Assembly: GCF_022605165.1 (NCBI RefSeq)
Contig: NC_063072.1
Location: forward strand, 1 to 64,000
Reading direction: 5' to 3'
From: Purpureocillium takamizusanense
Taxonomy: Eukaryota; Ascomycota; Sordariomycetes; Hypocreales; Ophiocordycipitaceae
DNA: 64,000 nt
Positions 31,791 through 43,664 of the stretch are shown here, in pieces (the stretch's first letter is position 1; each line of letters opens with the position of its first letter). The notes below the pieces were generated by a model. That model saw only the letters and a list, made by a program, of their open reading frames with translations, was not told the DNA's origin and searched no databases. The position numbers and the translations under genes are program-made.

Positions 31791-33259
31791 CTACTTTCGC
31801 TCGGTCGGGTGCTGTTCCTGATCCCACTTCCGTACCACCTGCAGCGTGGCCCATAAGCTAAAAGGCAGGGCAAAGAACCATAGCCCGAAATTGATGCTTG
31901 CCGTTACAATCAGCGCTGTAGGAACAGCCTGGACCCCAAACCCGACGGCCACGCCTGCCGTCTCGATGCCGCGCAGCAAGGAGCTATATCGAATCTGCTC
32001 GCCTGGGGAGTCCGACAGGTTGCCAATACACCAGTAAATGTAATTCTCCACCATACCCAAGCTAATCCGCTCGAAAAGATATAGCCCGAAGCCACGTCCG
32101 AACGTGCTTTGATCGCTCCAGTCCAGAATTGGGTGAGTGTGTCTGTACTCATCCTGTATTATGACCGCCCAGATCCAGGTTGCGCTATTGAGCAGGGCAA
32201 TCAAGGACCAGGTGGTTAATGCGCGGGACTTTCTGTTTCTCGTCCAGCGAATGTCCACCAGTGACCCTCCCAGCCAGGTGGCCAACGTTCCGACAACAGC
32301 CGACATGAAGCTTCCTAACGCACGCGACCGGACGGTAAAGTATGTCGCCAAGTAGGTCCCGGGATACGCCTGTATCCAACCAAAGTACCAAAAGAGCGGC
32401 GTCAGCAGCAGGATTGATTTGCTCCGCATGTGAGCGGACATGGCCTTTAACTCAGTGCGCCAGTGGATGGCACCGCGTGCGATCTCGATACGGGTGCCGT
32501 CATCGCGCTGCACCTTGTCAGGGTTCGACAAAAGCAACCCGCATAACAAGCCCAGGCATTGGATGGCAATAAAGCCTTGATACGTCTGGTATCCGACTTT
32601 ACCGGGCTTGTCCATGGCATGGTTGATGCCTAGCGAGATCGCGCCACCAATGATGTTGCCAAAGTTGCGGAATGTGAACCTGATTGGGTAAGTTTTCTGT
32701 CTTGCTTCCACATCAAGGACGTAAGGTATGAATGGAGGGTGTCTTACCAAGTAGCGATATACCGGCCACGCTTGTGCTGCTCCGGGTATCCTGTGGCGAT
32801 GGCGCCCTCGACACTCCAAAAGAATCCGGCACTGATCCCGCAAGTCACAGAACCCACGTACACCAGCCAGGTGGCTCCTGTGCGGTTGTTGAGGTACAGT
32901 CCGGCCGCATAAAGCGGGTAACCGATGGAACCCAGGCTGAGCGTATATCGGAATCCAATGGCGTTGGTTACCCATGGACCTGCAAAGCAAGTGACTGTCA
33001 TGAAGGCGTAGAGAAGGGCATTGGCTGCGTTGACCAGATCCGGGGACTGGCTGCCTCCAACACCCAGTCCGTTCATTGCGCTCCAAATCCCCGGAGCGCA
33101 GAAGGCGCAGAGCCCTACGACGAGGATCTGGAAAAGAGTGCCTCGGAAGAAGGCCTGTCTGGGATCTTCATGGCTCTTTCTTTCTCCGCCGCCCCCGGCC
33201 CCGTCTACTCCTGGGGTTAGAACTTCTCCGGACTCGGCCGCCTTCGCTAATATGGTCAT
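31791..33259 (-). CDS. UNC93-like MFS transporter
   Basis: Two exons (32748-33259, 31791-32679), joined through a GTAAGA...AATCAG intron, give 466 residues. The N-terminus is Gly-rich and cytosolic. Then follow FFRGTLFQILVVGLCAFCAP, PGIWSAMNGLGVGG, ALLYAFMTVTCFAGPWVTN, FRYTLSLGSIGYPLYAAGL, SAGFFWSVEGAIATGYPEQH and RFTFRNFGNIIGGAISLGIN, all typical of the fungal UNC93/DUF895 branch of the major facilitator superfamily. About 11 helices are expected at the plasma membrane. Substrates of fungal members are not established. It is transcribed divergently from the TauD-like dioxygenase across 445 bp, which suggests shared control. Confidence 0.87.
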
Positions 33260-33704
33260 CGTTACTGCTGCAGGAGTCTCAGCCCATTCGACAGTGAAAA
33301 GTAGCGTTCGTTTGCGTCTGGGCTGCTTTCAATGATGTACTCGGGAGAGGGAGAAGTCAGCTTGGGCTTCGTGGTGACCGTGATCGCGATCGGCGACGAG
33401 GAATACCAGATCAGGGCCGGCTCCAAGAGCACGCCATGACAGCCGCAGGAGCCGCCTTTAATATCTGTCGAAAGCCACATGGTGACATCGACTGAGCCAC
33501 CCGTGCATGTAACACAAAGCGGAAGCGGCACAATCGACTGGGTGTGGAAACGTCGAGAAAATTAGACGAATTCGTCACATGAGGGGAAGATGAGACAATT
33601 CACAGCGCTTATTGCCGAGGCGGGGATATAAACAGGCCCAGTTGCCAATCTCCAACGCCGAACACTGCCTGTAAAATACGAGACCGCATCCTCACCTGTT
33701 GACA
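33260..33704. promoter_or_regulatory. Divergent promoter between transporter and dioxygenase
   Basis: 445 bp separates two start codons facing away from each other. It contains an 89-residue minus-strand frame (33262-33531) that I take as leader sequence. The 100 bp before the dioxygenase ATG has GATATAAAC (33630s), a possible TATA element, then a C-rich leader. Confidence 0.5.
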
Positions 33705-34898
33705 ATGGCTACCTCTGTCGCGTCGCTGCATGTTCCTTCTCTAAAGACTTTCAACTCCGAAAGCTCCGCTGTCACCTTTGAGCCCTTCGATCTTCCTTCC
33801 TCCAATCAACGCCTGTTAGGGCCTCCCCATCCACCAAATACGCAGAGTCCGCTTGCCTTGCGTCCATCTCAAGACATCACGTCGCTCGACAGCATAGTGT
33901 CGGCTATAGAAGCCCTGGAACGCGACAAAACGCTGACTAGGCTCCTCGCCAAGCACGGCACCATCCTTTTCCGAGACCTTCCCATCCGCGACGCAGACGA
34001 CTTTAGCAAGTTCGCGCATGCCTTTGCCTACAAGCCGCACGAGATAATTGGGATCGTGGTGGATCGCCCGCTACTCGCGCCCAACGTCGCGCCCGCCAAC
34101 GAGGCGCCTAAGGAAGTCCGAATCTACAACCACAACGAGTCACCTCAAGTGCCTCATGCTCCGGAATACATCTTCTTCTACGCCCATAAAGCACCTGAAA
34201 AGGGTGGGGAGACCCCCATTTCCTCTAGCCTCGAGCTCTTCCATCGCGCCCAGGCAGAAATTCCCGAGTTCATCAACCTTCTTGCCGAAAAAGGCATCCT
34301 GAGCAAGGTAACATACCGCGCGGAAAGGCAGTACGCCGGCGGGTCTACATTAAAAGAGGCGTTCGGCAAGGAAATTTTAGATGATGATGATGAAGACACG
34401 AAACGAAAGAAGATCGAGGCCCAGATTGCGCGATATGGACGAGGCGAGCATACGACGTGGGAGTGGATCGACGACGAGGCTGGGAAAGGGTTGGTCCTGA
34501 CGCATCGCTTGCCGGCGATTCGAACGCAGGCCGGGACAAATTTGCCGACCTTGTTCACAGGCTTGGCGGCATACTACAAGAATACGCTGGAAGTGCGCAA
34601 TGAAACCGGCGCGGGGAGGAAATACGCCGCTCAGCAGTATTTCGGCGATGGGACGCCGATTCCGCAAGAGTATCTGGCCCACTTGGCCAAGATCACGGAT
34701 GAGATCCGGGTTCTGCACAGATGGAAAGAGGGGGATGTTCTTGTCTACGATAATGTCATTGCCCAGCACGGAAGAGAGCCATGGGAAGGACATCAGTCGG
34801 ATCGAGTTGTCTTAGCGAGCCTATTTGATGGGGAGAGAGTACCCGGTGCCTATGGCTTCGGGAACTGGGCTCAGGTAGTGCAGGCATCGGAGGGATAG
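33705..34898 (+). CDS. TauD/TfdA-family Fe(II)/2-oxoglutarate dioxygenase
   Basis: An intronless 397-residue ORF from ATG 33705 (MATSVASLHVP). The strand of family features is complete: HGTILFRDLPIRDADDFSKF, then the metal-binding NHNES (H-x-E), PEYIFFYAHKAPEKGGETPI, IDDEAGKGLVLTHRLPAIR, and the distal His in NVIAQHGREPW followed by the 2-oxoglutarate-binding Arg in SDRVVLASLF. The length is normal for fungal clavaminate-synthase-like members. The family couples 2-oxoglutarate decarboxylation to hydroxylation of taurine, sulfonates, aryloxy acids or secondary metabolites. An acidic insert (DDDDEDTKRKK) near residue 230 is unusual. The neighbouring divergent transporter suggests uptake plus oxidation of one compound. 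Confidence 0.9.
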   Translation: MATSVASLHVPSLKTFNSESSAVTFEPFDLPSSNQRLLGPPHPPNTQSPLALRPSQDITSLDSIVSAIEALERDKTLTRLLAKHGTILFRDLPIRDADDFSKFAHAFAYKPHEIIGIVVDRPLLAPNVAPANEAPKEVRIYNHNESPQVPHAPEYIFFYAHKAPEKGGETPISSSLELFHRAQAEIPEFINLLAEKGILSKVTYRAERQYAGGSTLKEAFGKEILDDDDEDTKRKKIEAQIARYGRGEHTTWEWIDDEAGKGLVLTHRLPAIRTQAGTNLPTLFTGLAAYYKNTLEVRNETGAGRKYAAQQYFGDGTPIPQEYLAHLAKITDEIRVLHRWKEGDVLVYDNVIAQHGREPWEGHQSDRVVLASLFDGERVPGAYGFGNWAQVVQASEG

Positions 34899-35341
34899 GA
34901 CAAATGTCTGCGTCTGGAGGCCATGGAACCTTTTCCTTTTGTGGACATGGCCTGTTGTGTTGTTGGTTCACGAGCAGGGGAGACTGTGATCTGCGTGGCC
35001 CATTCATCTGACGTGTGTTCAAAGTTGTGTCTGACTGATAACACGTAGGTTTAGTGCGTAATCGTATATTGGCTGTCTCGCATTATTGCTCCGCTCTTGA
35101 GTGACATAAGTCATGACAGTCTTCATCATGTAGAGAGTGTGAGCGACACCATCGCCACTGCTGCTTCTTGTCTCTCCTGATCTTTTCCTTTTAGCGCAGT
35201 AGTACACCCAGTGTGGGGGACACGGAGGCGGGACGGCGGGACGGCGGGGTAGCGGGGTAGCTGAAGAAAGAGTGGTTGACTTCCTTGGCAGCCTGGCTTC
35301 ACAAAACAATGTGGTCGAACTCGGCGGCAAAATTTACATTA
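34899..35341. other. Intergenic region between convergent genes
   Basis: 3' flanks of the dioxygenase (+) and the permease (-). A short GC-rich tandem tract (GGACGGCGGGACGGCG with GGGGTAGC units) lies at about 35228-35262. No gene is seen. Confidence 0.5.
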
Positions 35342-37147
35342 TCAAGAAGACTCTCTCCGAACGTAAGCTATAGGTCCCAGATACTGTTTTCTTCCCCGAA
35401 CAAAGAACCAAATCACGGCAAATAATATCGTGAAGCCATAGATGAGGATGTTCCAGTTGAGTGACTCCAGAGTGACAATAACCGTTTGCGGGAAAAAGGA
35501 GAAGACGAAGACAACAATGAGATACGCTATTGAGAGGATATTAATAGGTCCCCCAAATTTCCCAAGGCTCCATCGTGCATGAGGGAGCTTCTCCGAGCGG
35601 TAGCGCTTTATAGCGACGCAGGTGATGGAGATGATGTAAGAGGAGATCAGGGCTGCGGTTCCGAGCGAGGCAATGGCGTTGAATGCCACCGTCGAGCCAA
35701 TATTGATCATGGCCAAGAGGATGGTAACAACGAATGACACCATGACGGCGTTCAACGGTACATCCCATCCCGGACGAACCTCCAAGAATATACTCATCAG
35801 CGGCGATCAAAGATCATTAAAGGTCTAAGTCCAGACGGGTCTTACATGGGCAAGGAAGCTCGAGAACGGCAAACCAGAATCTCGGGCAAAGGCAAACATT
35901 TGGCGAGAAGCGGTAGCGACATTCGTGATGCATCCACACGTCGTCAGGATTATGGTCACGGTCGTCATGGCCGAAGTGCCGGCTGATGAGTTTGTTGCGA
36001 TCAGGAACGTCTGTATAAAAGGCATAACCTCTGGGTTCGAGAGGATTATGCCCACATCGCCCATGCAAAAGCAGAAGGTGACCAACATGACGAAGCCAAG
36101 AAGGCCGTTGATGACAATAGTCCACATCATGGCTCGAGGCAGCGTAATCGAGGCATCTTGTATCTCTTCAGACATCTGCTGTGTTTAGCGGCACGGCATT
36201 GATGCAATTCGCTTCGGTAACATACATGAGTTGCAGAGTCTGCACCAATGAAGGCGAACACTGGCGACAACATTCCGACCAGAACGGCTAAGCCTGCGCT
36301 ACCCCAATCTCCGCCGTCATTGAAGTTCGTGAATACGGTGCGAGCTTCGTTCCGTGGCGCCAATACCCATAGGGGAATGAGAATGGCAAAAAAGCCGCAA
36401 ATATGAAGTATCAAGATGAGCCCCTCAACAAGAGGAAGCCTCTTGGCGAGGTACGAGTTGAAGATGATGGCGAAGAAGCTAATCGCAATGATCAGAAGGG
36501 TGCCGTGCCATCTTTCAAAGTGATATGAGGTGTTGGTGATGACCATGAGACTCTGAATTTGGGATGCCGTCAGAAACGCAATGCTCGTGATGCCCGTTTG
36601 CCATCCCAGGACGCAAATCCACCCCGTGATGTAGCTCAAGAACCGTTGACAGCTGCTTGGAGCAAACTCGGACACCCAATGGTATTGTCCTCCCGCGGTG
36701 GGAGCCATCGAGGCCATCTCTGCCATGGAGGCAATGACGGCGAGGAAACCGAGGAAAGTGGCGAGGTAACAGTAGATCAATCCGGCCGTGCCGCCGTTCA
36801 ACAAGCCAAAGGCGCTCGTCCTAGCGGAGACTTCAAATTAGCATGGCCCACGGTACGTTGACATTCGTCAGAGAGAGATTTTACGTCAGTTGAGCCTCCC
36901 AAGTACTCATCAATATGCACGTAAACCCGATCATGGAAAGGAACCCAAAGTTGCGCTGTAGGCTTGCATCATTAGCCTCTCAGCCACAGTCCTGGCGTAG
37001 CTGTTTTATCCCACGGACCCTGAGCTGAGGCGTCTTGCCCATCCGAAACATATCATGCTGATCATAGCTGGTGCCGATCTTATCAGACATGGGATCGCTC
37101 GCCCCATTTTCTCGGCTTGGGCGCCCATCAACGGAGCTGCGCTTCAT
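35342..37147 (-). CDS. Amino-acid/GABA/choline-type permease (APC family)
   Basis: Five exons (37019-37147, 36885-36955, 36226-36820, 35846-36175, 35342-35779) join to 521 codons without lesion, giving 520 residues. The N-terminal tail ends in PQLRRNFGFLSMIGFTC, typical of the fungal GABA/choline permease group. Then come FGLLNGGTAGLIYCYL, SMAPTAGGQYHWVSEFAP, SYITGWICVLGWQTG, GADSATHMSEEIQDASITLP and PRAMMWTIVINGLLGFVML. The helix-1 GTAG-like break and the SEEIQDAS loop are family hallmarks. About twelve membrane helices are expected. The protein should import amino acids, GABA or choline by proton symport. The substrate is not decided by sequence. Last acceptor site is GGAG, less usual but required by frame. 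Confidence 0.92.
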
Positions 37148-38662
37148 TTTCACCCCAGGCGCGTCTCAAGTTCCGCGCAATTGTCGGTATCAGCAATTGT
37201 AGAACTCGGTGTCGTAAAAATGGCAGAGTAATGTGAAGGCGACGACGATGACTCTCAGTCGGCGGGGGGTCGCTCTCTCAAGTCGAAGGTAACGGACTCG
37301 GGGTCGCGTTCAGTTGCCAACACTGCACAGCCAATGCTGGCTGACGAGATGATGAGCAAACGCAAAGATGGCGACGGTGAGCTTGAAGGAGCACGCCAAA
37401 AAGCGGCACAGATGGTGCCCCCTCCGATGCGGTAGGCTCCAACATCAATAATAAGCTGGCACTTAGGGTTGCCTTGGCTACTGTGCACAGCGAGATGCAA
37501 CATGGAAGCTCCCGTGGTTCTTGTGACATTCAAGCCGGTCGTTTCATGGCAGTCGATACCGCATTCTTTGGTCAAGTCACTGCCGCCAGTACCACCACTT
37601 GCCTGAAAAGGTCTCGCGCTGCTGTGAAGAAACACGGGTAGTGTGGGGGAGTGGACAGCACTTTGCTGACAGGTAGTATAGTTGTGTTGCAGCGCAGTCA
37701 AAAGAAGAGCAGCCAACGACTGCGCAATCGAAAGGTTCTTTGCGCCATGTCTCGGATGCATCCACCCGTTGGTCTCCCCCTTGCTGTGCCGCCCGATGCA
37801 ACATGTACCAGTCATGTTCTACTACTCAGTTGGGTCTTTTGGGAATTGCTCTGCGATCACTGCCTACATTACCAAGGATGCCTTTGACCAAGTTGGCAGC
37901 ATGAGGAGCATCGCTGCCACCGGGAAGACCTAATGCTTGGTCGAGGTTTGCGATACCGCCCTGTCGGCCTCGATGTGGTAAATGCATGTCACGCCGCCGT
38001 AATGATGCTCGCTGCAACGCCAACCTTGACAGGGTGTTGGGATTATGTATGTGATGTAGAGATTAAAGGACTGTCAAGATCACGAAACGTTGCCTACACG
38101 CTTCAACAAACTCGCCTTGCCCGCCGTTCTCGAGCCCTGCTGTGGTGTATTGTGATATGCTGCTATGTAGGATTACTCGAGCGGAATTCCCCGACTTGAA
38201 CGTGCGCTCTGCGAACTGATACTGCGCATCAGTACAAGGTACAACCTGCGCATAAAGGCGAGGCAGGCGCCGTTCACATTTCTCCAGATACAACGCCGTG
38301 TTGGCTGACCACTGTGCCAACTACAGTGCGCAACCCCTTTTATGATCATATGTGCCTTGCCTTGGTCAGTGTACTCTCGGAGCTTTTTTGAGGCCAAGCG
38401 AGCGGTGACAAAGAACCCCGTGAAGAAGCTTTGAGGAAGATGACGGGGGATCCCCCTTCGTCTGCCATGAAGAATTTGACCATCACATGTGCACTCCTGA
38501 AGCCCCTATCGAAGAATTCGGGGCGCAGTATCATGCGATAATGCTCCCTGCATGTGAGCAGCGGACACTGCATTATTCTGATGTTTTGGCCCCCGAGAGC
38601 ATGCCTCGAATTGTCAATTAAAAGATTCCACAGACCGTGCCATCTTCTAGTGGAACCTGAAG
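37148..38662. other. No firmly supported gene
   Basis: A 186-residue minus-strand frame (37255-37815, true ATG) is open but compositionally odd, with no known domain. A downstream minus frame near 37826-37975 has protein-like text (GGIANLDQALGLPGG) but lacks an ATG-bearing upstream exon. Both may be remnants of a small gene. Confidence 0.4.
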
Positions 38663-40154
38663 ATGTTTTTGCGCGAGGTGTCGTCTGACGTGGGTCATCG
38701 CTTCTCTCTCATCGACGATGATCATCGTGGCGCCACTCTTTGGATCACTGCTCTGCTGAGCATGATATACTCGGTACTCAGCTGCATTGTGCGAATCTAC
38801 CTAGTGCATCACAAGCCGACGAAAGATGCGGTAGTTTTGGTTGTGGCCACTGTGCGACCACCCCCTTCCATCCAAATGGCTTCCCCTCTCTGCGCAGTGA
38901 GACGCTGATAATAAAGTGTCGGCAAGGTTGTGGGATTGATCCAAACTTTCCTCGTCATCTGTCAGCTGCTGTCGGGCTACGGAACGACCATCAACTTGCT
39001 CAACTCTTCTGATATATTGTCTATCGAGAAGGTAAGACGAGACGCGCCGGCTCTCATGCATGCCTGTACCTGACCTGCGCTGCCAGTTTGGATACGGCGC
39101 CAACGTCCTTTTCGTCATCACGCTCTCGCTTGCGAAGCTGTCTGTCGTGTGGTTTTTGGCAAGGCTCACGCCGAGCGTCACATTCCTGAGAATTTGCCAT
39201 GCTCTGGCCGCCTTCTGTGCGGCGTGGGGGATCGCGGGGACTCTTTCGCTCGCCTTGCGATGCGACCTGGCCCAGCCGTGGCTCGTGATCGGAAGGGACT
39301 GTCCGAAGCTTGTAAGATTTTAGGATCACCCGTCATGAATTCGTTGATGAGCCAGGCTGACGAGCATGGCAGTTGCTGCGATGGAGGCTCGTGCTCGCGC
39401 TGGACATGGCCATGGAAGCCTTTCTGTTCGCGCTGGCCGTCTGCCTCGTCGCCAACCTCCAAATGGCAGCTGACAAGAAGATGGTTGTGGTATCCAGCTT
39501 TGCATTCCGCCTACCGTATGTCTCGTCTAAATTTTTCTTTGTTCGTTTGCGATCAACTGCTGATGAGCACGCGACTAACTACTAACTAGGCTGATCGCGC
39601 TGGCGGTCATGGAGGCGCACTACACGTGGCTGTACATTGGCTCAACGAATGCTACGTTTGATCACATCACGCTCAGCACACTCATGTCTGTTCATTTGGG
39701 CTGGAGCCTAGTGTCAGCGACCATTCTCTGCCTAAAACCGTTTGTGATGATGCTGGGTTCCGGGTGCTTTACCAGCAACCACTACCTCGGCTCGAGCACG
39801 GCGGGCGGCGACGCAGTCCTGTTATCACCGAGCGACAGCGGGCAAAGTCACGGGTCGAGACGCTATATGGTAAAGTCAAGGCCAAATCGGGGCGCAAGGG
39901 CAGCGGCAGTAGGTGAGCACGAGCTTCTTGCTTTGAGCGACCTCAAGCATACAACGTGGCTGCGGTCGCGGGCAGATGCAGGTAGTTTGGGCTACGACTG
40001 CGGTGTGTCGCAGGCCAGTAGAGGAGGGACTGGCGATGGAGCGCATCGCCTGTCTGATGGCAGCTCACAGGACCTCATCATCCAAGGAGCAGCCCAAGCG
40101 ATTGCACGCCGGTGGCGAGGCGAGGCGGTCACCGCGAAGACGGACTCCCAGTAG
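38663..40154 (+). CDS. Fungal rhodopsin-like (PTH11-type) integral membrane protein
   Basis: Five exons (38663-38851, 38927-39031, 39087-39311, 39373-39515, 39590-40154) join to 409 codons. Membrane segments appear in order: ATLWITALLSMIYSVLSCIV, TVVGLIQTFLVICQLLSG, ANVLFVITLSLAKLSVVWFL, FLRICHALAAFCAAWGIAGT, MAMEAFLFALAVCLVANLQM, SFAFRLPLIALAVMEAHYTW and TLMSVHLGWSLVSATILCLK. The LAKLSVVWFLARLTP and WSLVSATILCLKPF words are typical of the fungal rhodopsin-like domain (PF20684), which includes PTH11-type candidate G-protein-coupled receptors. No CFEM cysteine domain precedes helix 1. A Ser/Gly/Arg-rich cytosolic tail of about 130 residues follows. Function is inferred as membrane sensing. The ligand is unknown. 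Confidence 0.82.
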
Positions 40155-40825
40155 TGCAGTTGGGGTATGGAGCAACAACGGTGGTCGTATTTCGAAGCCG
40201 GTGTCGAACATGGATCTGACGGACACATGTCGCAGGAGATGGAGTCGGCTCGGGCAGGTAGACATTATGTTAGTCTCTCTAGCTATCCTCTTCGTTTCTC
40301 CCTTTCCCCCAACGTGGGGGACTCGCGTTGTTCGAATCAACAAAGCGCCAGCCAAGGCACGGCTACTGTCACTCGCCGCTACCTGCCTCATTTGGAAACA
40401 CAAAGTACAGTGCTGTAGCTGCTAGCATACAAGAAGTGTTATCATGTGCGCTGGCGATACAGGTAGGTTGGTAGGGCGGGCCCCAACCGCTGCTCGGTGA
40501 TCCTTCCACCTCCTAAGTCACTAAGTAGGTAGCCACAGCTGCCATGCTTCACTTATGGATCGCGCCGTGGAGCGTCTGTTCCAGTACCCCCTATAAGCCG
40601 TGGCCTCTACGTTCTAGGGCCCTGGTAATGCCCGCCCAATTCTCCCCGACTGCCCTAATTTCCAGTGAAGCACTGAGGAGCCATTGTCGTCGATGCAATC
40701 CAGGACGTCGCCAGTTTCCCCAACACCGTTTATTTTAATCGACACACGGACCGCAAATCGTGGGCGATACCGCGTCCAGGACCCTGAGCTAAAACGCCAG
40801 CCACAGCCTCATACAACCCCATGCC
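40155..40825. other. No supported gene
   Basis: 3' flank of the rhodopsin-like gene and promoter of the next gene. Open frames here are not recognisable. Confidence 0.5.
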
Positions 40826-41651
40826 ATGCCCGCAGTACGGGACGCGAGGCGCAGCGACATCCGCGCCATGGCGGAGTGCGCAGCCGCAGCGTTCATGGAT
40901 GAGGAACTTTGGGGCACAGTCATGCATCCGCACCGCAAGCAGTTCCCAGAGGATTTCGTCTCGGGGTTCGAAAGGAGGATCCTTGGCGACTGGTGTCGTC
41001 CTCGCTGTCGATTCCTTGTCGGCCTGGACCACAATTCTGACGAGGTGATAGGCTTCGCGGAGTGGGAGCGCCAGGGCGTCATTGACGACGATGATGGTGA
41101 TGAGCCTGCGCCATCATCATGGAGCCGGTACCTCGACATTGGTAGGCAGCCCTGTGTGCCCACACGGCCCCCCCAAACACTTCACACTGCACAGTCCCTG
41201 ATGCGATGATGCCACAGGTCATGCCCTCCTGAGCACAGTCGCCGGATACTACGTTCAAGGAGCCAGCTACCTGCGACCGAACCGAGCAGCAGATCCGACA
41301 AAGGCTCGCATTCTCGAAGAGAGCTACCCTCTCTTTGCGCACCACTGGAACGGCCAACGGTCCCAAAACTGGTCTTTGCTGATGTTGGCGGTGCATCCGC
41401 GTTCCCAAGGCCTCGGGGTGGGAAGGAAGCTCGTCCAGTGGGGTGTAGACGCGGCCGACGAGGAGAACGTCCACGCATCGGTCGTGAGCGCCGATGGCAA
41501 GGAAGGCTTCTACGCAAAGTTTGGATTCACCGAGGTGGGCCGGGCGAATGTCGGTGCTCTCCGGGACAACGGCATCAGGGGCGGCGCAATCATGTTTCGA
41601 GAGCGGCGAACGTGTCTCATCAATGTGGATGTCAGGCCGTTGTCGCCTTGA
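40826..41651 (+). CDS. GNAT-family N-acetyltransferase (second copy, different subfamily)
   Basis: Two exons (40826-41141, 41218-41651) through a GTAGGC...CCACAG intron give 249 residues. The start (MPAVRDARRSDIRAMAECAA) is typical of small-molecule GNATs. An overlapping ATG at 40821 is in another frame. Conserved parts are FLVGLDHNSDEVIGFAEWER, then after the intron LLMLAVHPRSQGLGVGRKLV, containing the acetyl-CoA P-loop (Q-x-x-G-x-G), and HASVVSADGKEGFYAKFGF. A central insert of about 50 residues between strands 3 and 4 is usual in fungal members. The acceptor substrate is unknown. It converges with the P450 gene downstream, 309 bp apart. Confidence 0.87.
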
Positions 41652-41960
41652 GCGTCCACGTCTCGCCAGGCATTTACGTCAACTTGGAATCGAGCTGCCT
41701 GGTATGCGTCTCTGGAGTCAAGCCCTGCCAACGACTTCTGTGCCCCTCCTTTCGGGCCGTTCCTCGTGCCACCGCATCTTGGATGCCACCACCACCAGAG
41801 GCCCACAGCACGCGATGGCACCAGGGAAGCCTGACAGTGGCAGTGCGCAGATTCGTGACTGAAATTTGGGTTGGCAGATCAAGAAATACAATTGATCCGA
41901 AACACCTTCAGAACACAACAGCCAGCTTCTCTAAACTCACTCTAACCTTTGCGACGGAGC

Positions 41961-43664
41961 TTATGCAACTTCATCACCGAGCAGCACTGCATCGCCGGAC
42001 CCCAAAGGGTTCTCTGCCTCGAAGCGCCGGATGGGGCACACGTGCTCATCACTCCGGGGCGTGACCCTGAACTGAAAGTCCGTCGCATAGCTCAAAACCC
42101 CAGCTTGCGGCGTAATGTTCACCTCAATCTCTTTCCCTGACGCATCTACTTGGTGGTCGAAGCTAAAGCACGCCAGCGATCGCGCAATGTTCAGCCACAG
42201 CGACGAATCAGCAAAGAACCGGCCCGAACATACCCTGCGCCCGTAGCCAAACGCCTCGCTGGCGGGATCGGGTTCGTTTCGCGGGCTCATGAAACGGCTC
42301 GGGTCGAACGACTCCAGGTCCGAGTACACACTCGGATCGTGGAGGAACCACCCAACAGCAGGCAGGAGGAAGGTACCCTTCGGAATCCTCATTCCTCTGT
42401 ACTCCAAGGCGGTGGTAGCCACGTGCGGAAACCCCATCGGCGCGATCGGCCACCAGCGGAGGCTCTCCTTGACGAGCGCGTCTACATACGGGAGGTTGCC
42501 ACGATCCTCCGTGGTCGGCAGACGCTCGGCGCCCACAACACCGTCAATCTCTTCTTGAGCCCTGCGCTGCACCTCGGGAAACATGACCATGGCTGCCGTA
42601 AATGCGGTCAAGGTAATGACCATGGTGTCGGCTGCGGCGCCGTAGAGGCTGGCGGCCGTCCACACTATGGCATCTTCGTCTTCGTCTTTCAGCCCCGAGC
42701 CATCGCTGGAGCTCAATTCGTTGACAAGGCGCGACACGTAAGACTCGACAGAGGTGCCAGCCGCCATCTGGCGCCGGACAAAGCGGTAGGGAATGTACGC
42801 CGACTGGAGGATGCTGCGCCGCCACTTTCGAGCGGTCTTCTTAAACGTAAAGCCTGGTGTGTTCTCTGGCAAGTATCGCAAGGCAGGAATGAGGTCAACT
42901 GGCCACGCCATGGGAGCCGCAGCTTGAGAAAACTCGGCCATCATTCGGTCAGTGAGCTCCACGAGGGGATCGAGCTTGGCAGGCTCTATGGTGTAGCCGT
43001 AGGCCATTCTCAGCACGGTGGCAGCAGACGTCCTAAAGTGCCCGCAGGTAAGCATTCATTGTCGCGTTGCTGGTTCAGGGTGAATTGAACTTGCGTCTTG
43101 TAGTACTGCAACCACTTTTCCGGCTCGTTCAGGCCCCGCACAAGCTGCCGATTGACCTCTATCTCCTGCGCGCCCACGAAACCGAGACGCAGACATCTTG
43201 CTGCCAAGCTCTCTGTGCAGCAGCTTTCGCGAGCGACGAAACGCAGAGTCATAGCTTTGGCAGATGATGATGGACCCGTAGCCGCAGAGCTCGTTGGCAA
43301 AGACCATTGAGGGACGGCCAGACGTCTTGCCAGACTCCTTTTCCAGCAATTCGTGGGCGGCATCCTTGTCGTGAATGATAACAAGGGTCGTGCTCAGGAC
43401 GGTGACGGAGCTGATCGGCCCATACTTGCTTTTGTGCTTGAGCCAGTGCTGAGGCTCGACCGCACCGGGAGGAGGGAGGTCTCTGACATTCCCTAGGATG
43501 GGGACTGGCTTTGGCCCAGGCGGGAGTGGGAGCCTACTTCCACTACGGCCGACATGGAAGACGTAGTGGTACAAGAAGTAACAAAAGAATAAAACGGCAC
43601 CATATCGCCATAAATATGATGCCATTGCTAAGGAGAGGATCATACAAGCAAAGCTGTGCCTCAT
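41961..43664 (-). pseudogene. OrdA-like cytochrome P450 with a single-base frameshift
   Basis: Exon 1 (43095-43664) has an N-terminal membrane anchor, RLPLPPGPKPVPILGNVRDL and KTSGRPSMVFANELCGYGS. Exon 2 (41961-43032) has the I-helix YGAAADTMVITLTAF, ESLRWWP (E-x-x-R), FDPSRF and the heme loop FGYGRRVCSG. The intron is GC-AG (donor GCAAGT). In exon 1, at 43173-43175, a GGG run (CCC on +) has one base too many: before it the frame reads HRELGSKMSASRFRG, after it AQEIEVNRQLVRGLNEPEKW in the next frame. Removing one G restores 546 residues, normal length. The family (O-methylsterigmatocystin oxidoreductase-like, CYP64-type) hydroxylates hydrophobic metabolites. It is either a fresh pseudogene or a sequencing error in a homopolymer. 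Confidence 0.85.

Noticed and set aside
31791..33086. 431-residue UNC93-like ORF taken as a single exon
   Set aside because: Its first part is the shadow of exon 1 in another frame; the true N-terminus (33259) joins by a short intron.
37255..37815. 186-residue minus-strand ORF as a gene
   Set aside because: Has an ATG but composition is unlike a folded protein and there is no domain, signal peptide or conserved word.
38663..40154. CFEM-type receptor
   Set aside because: No eight-cysteine CFEM domain can be joined upstream of helix 1, so only the rhodopsin-like domain is claimed.
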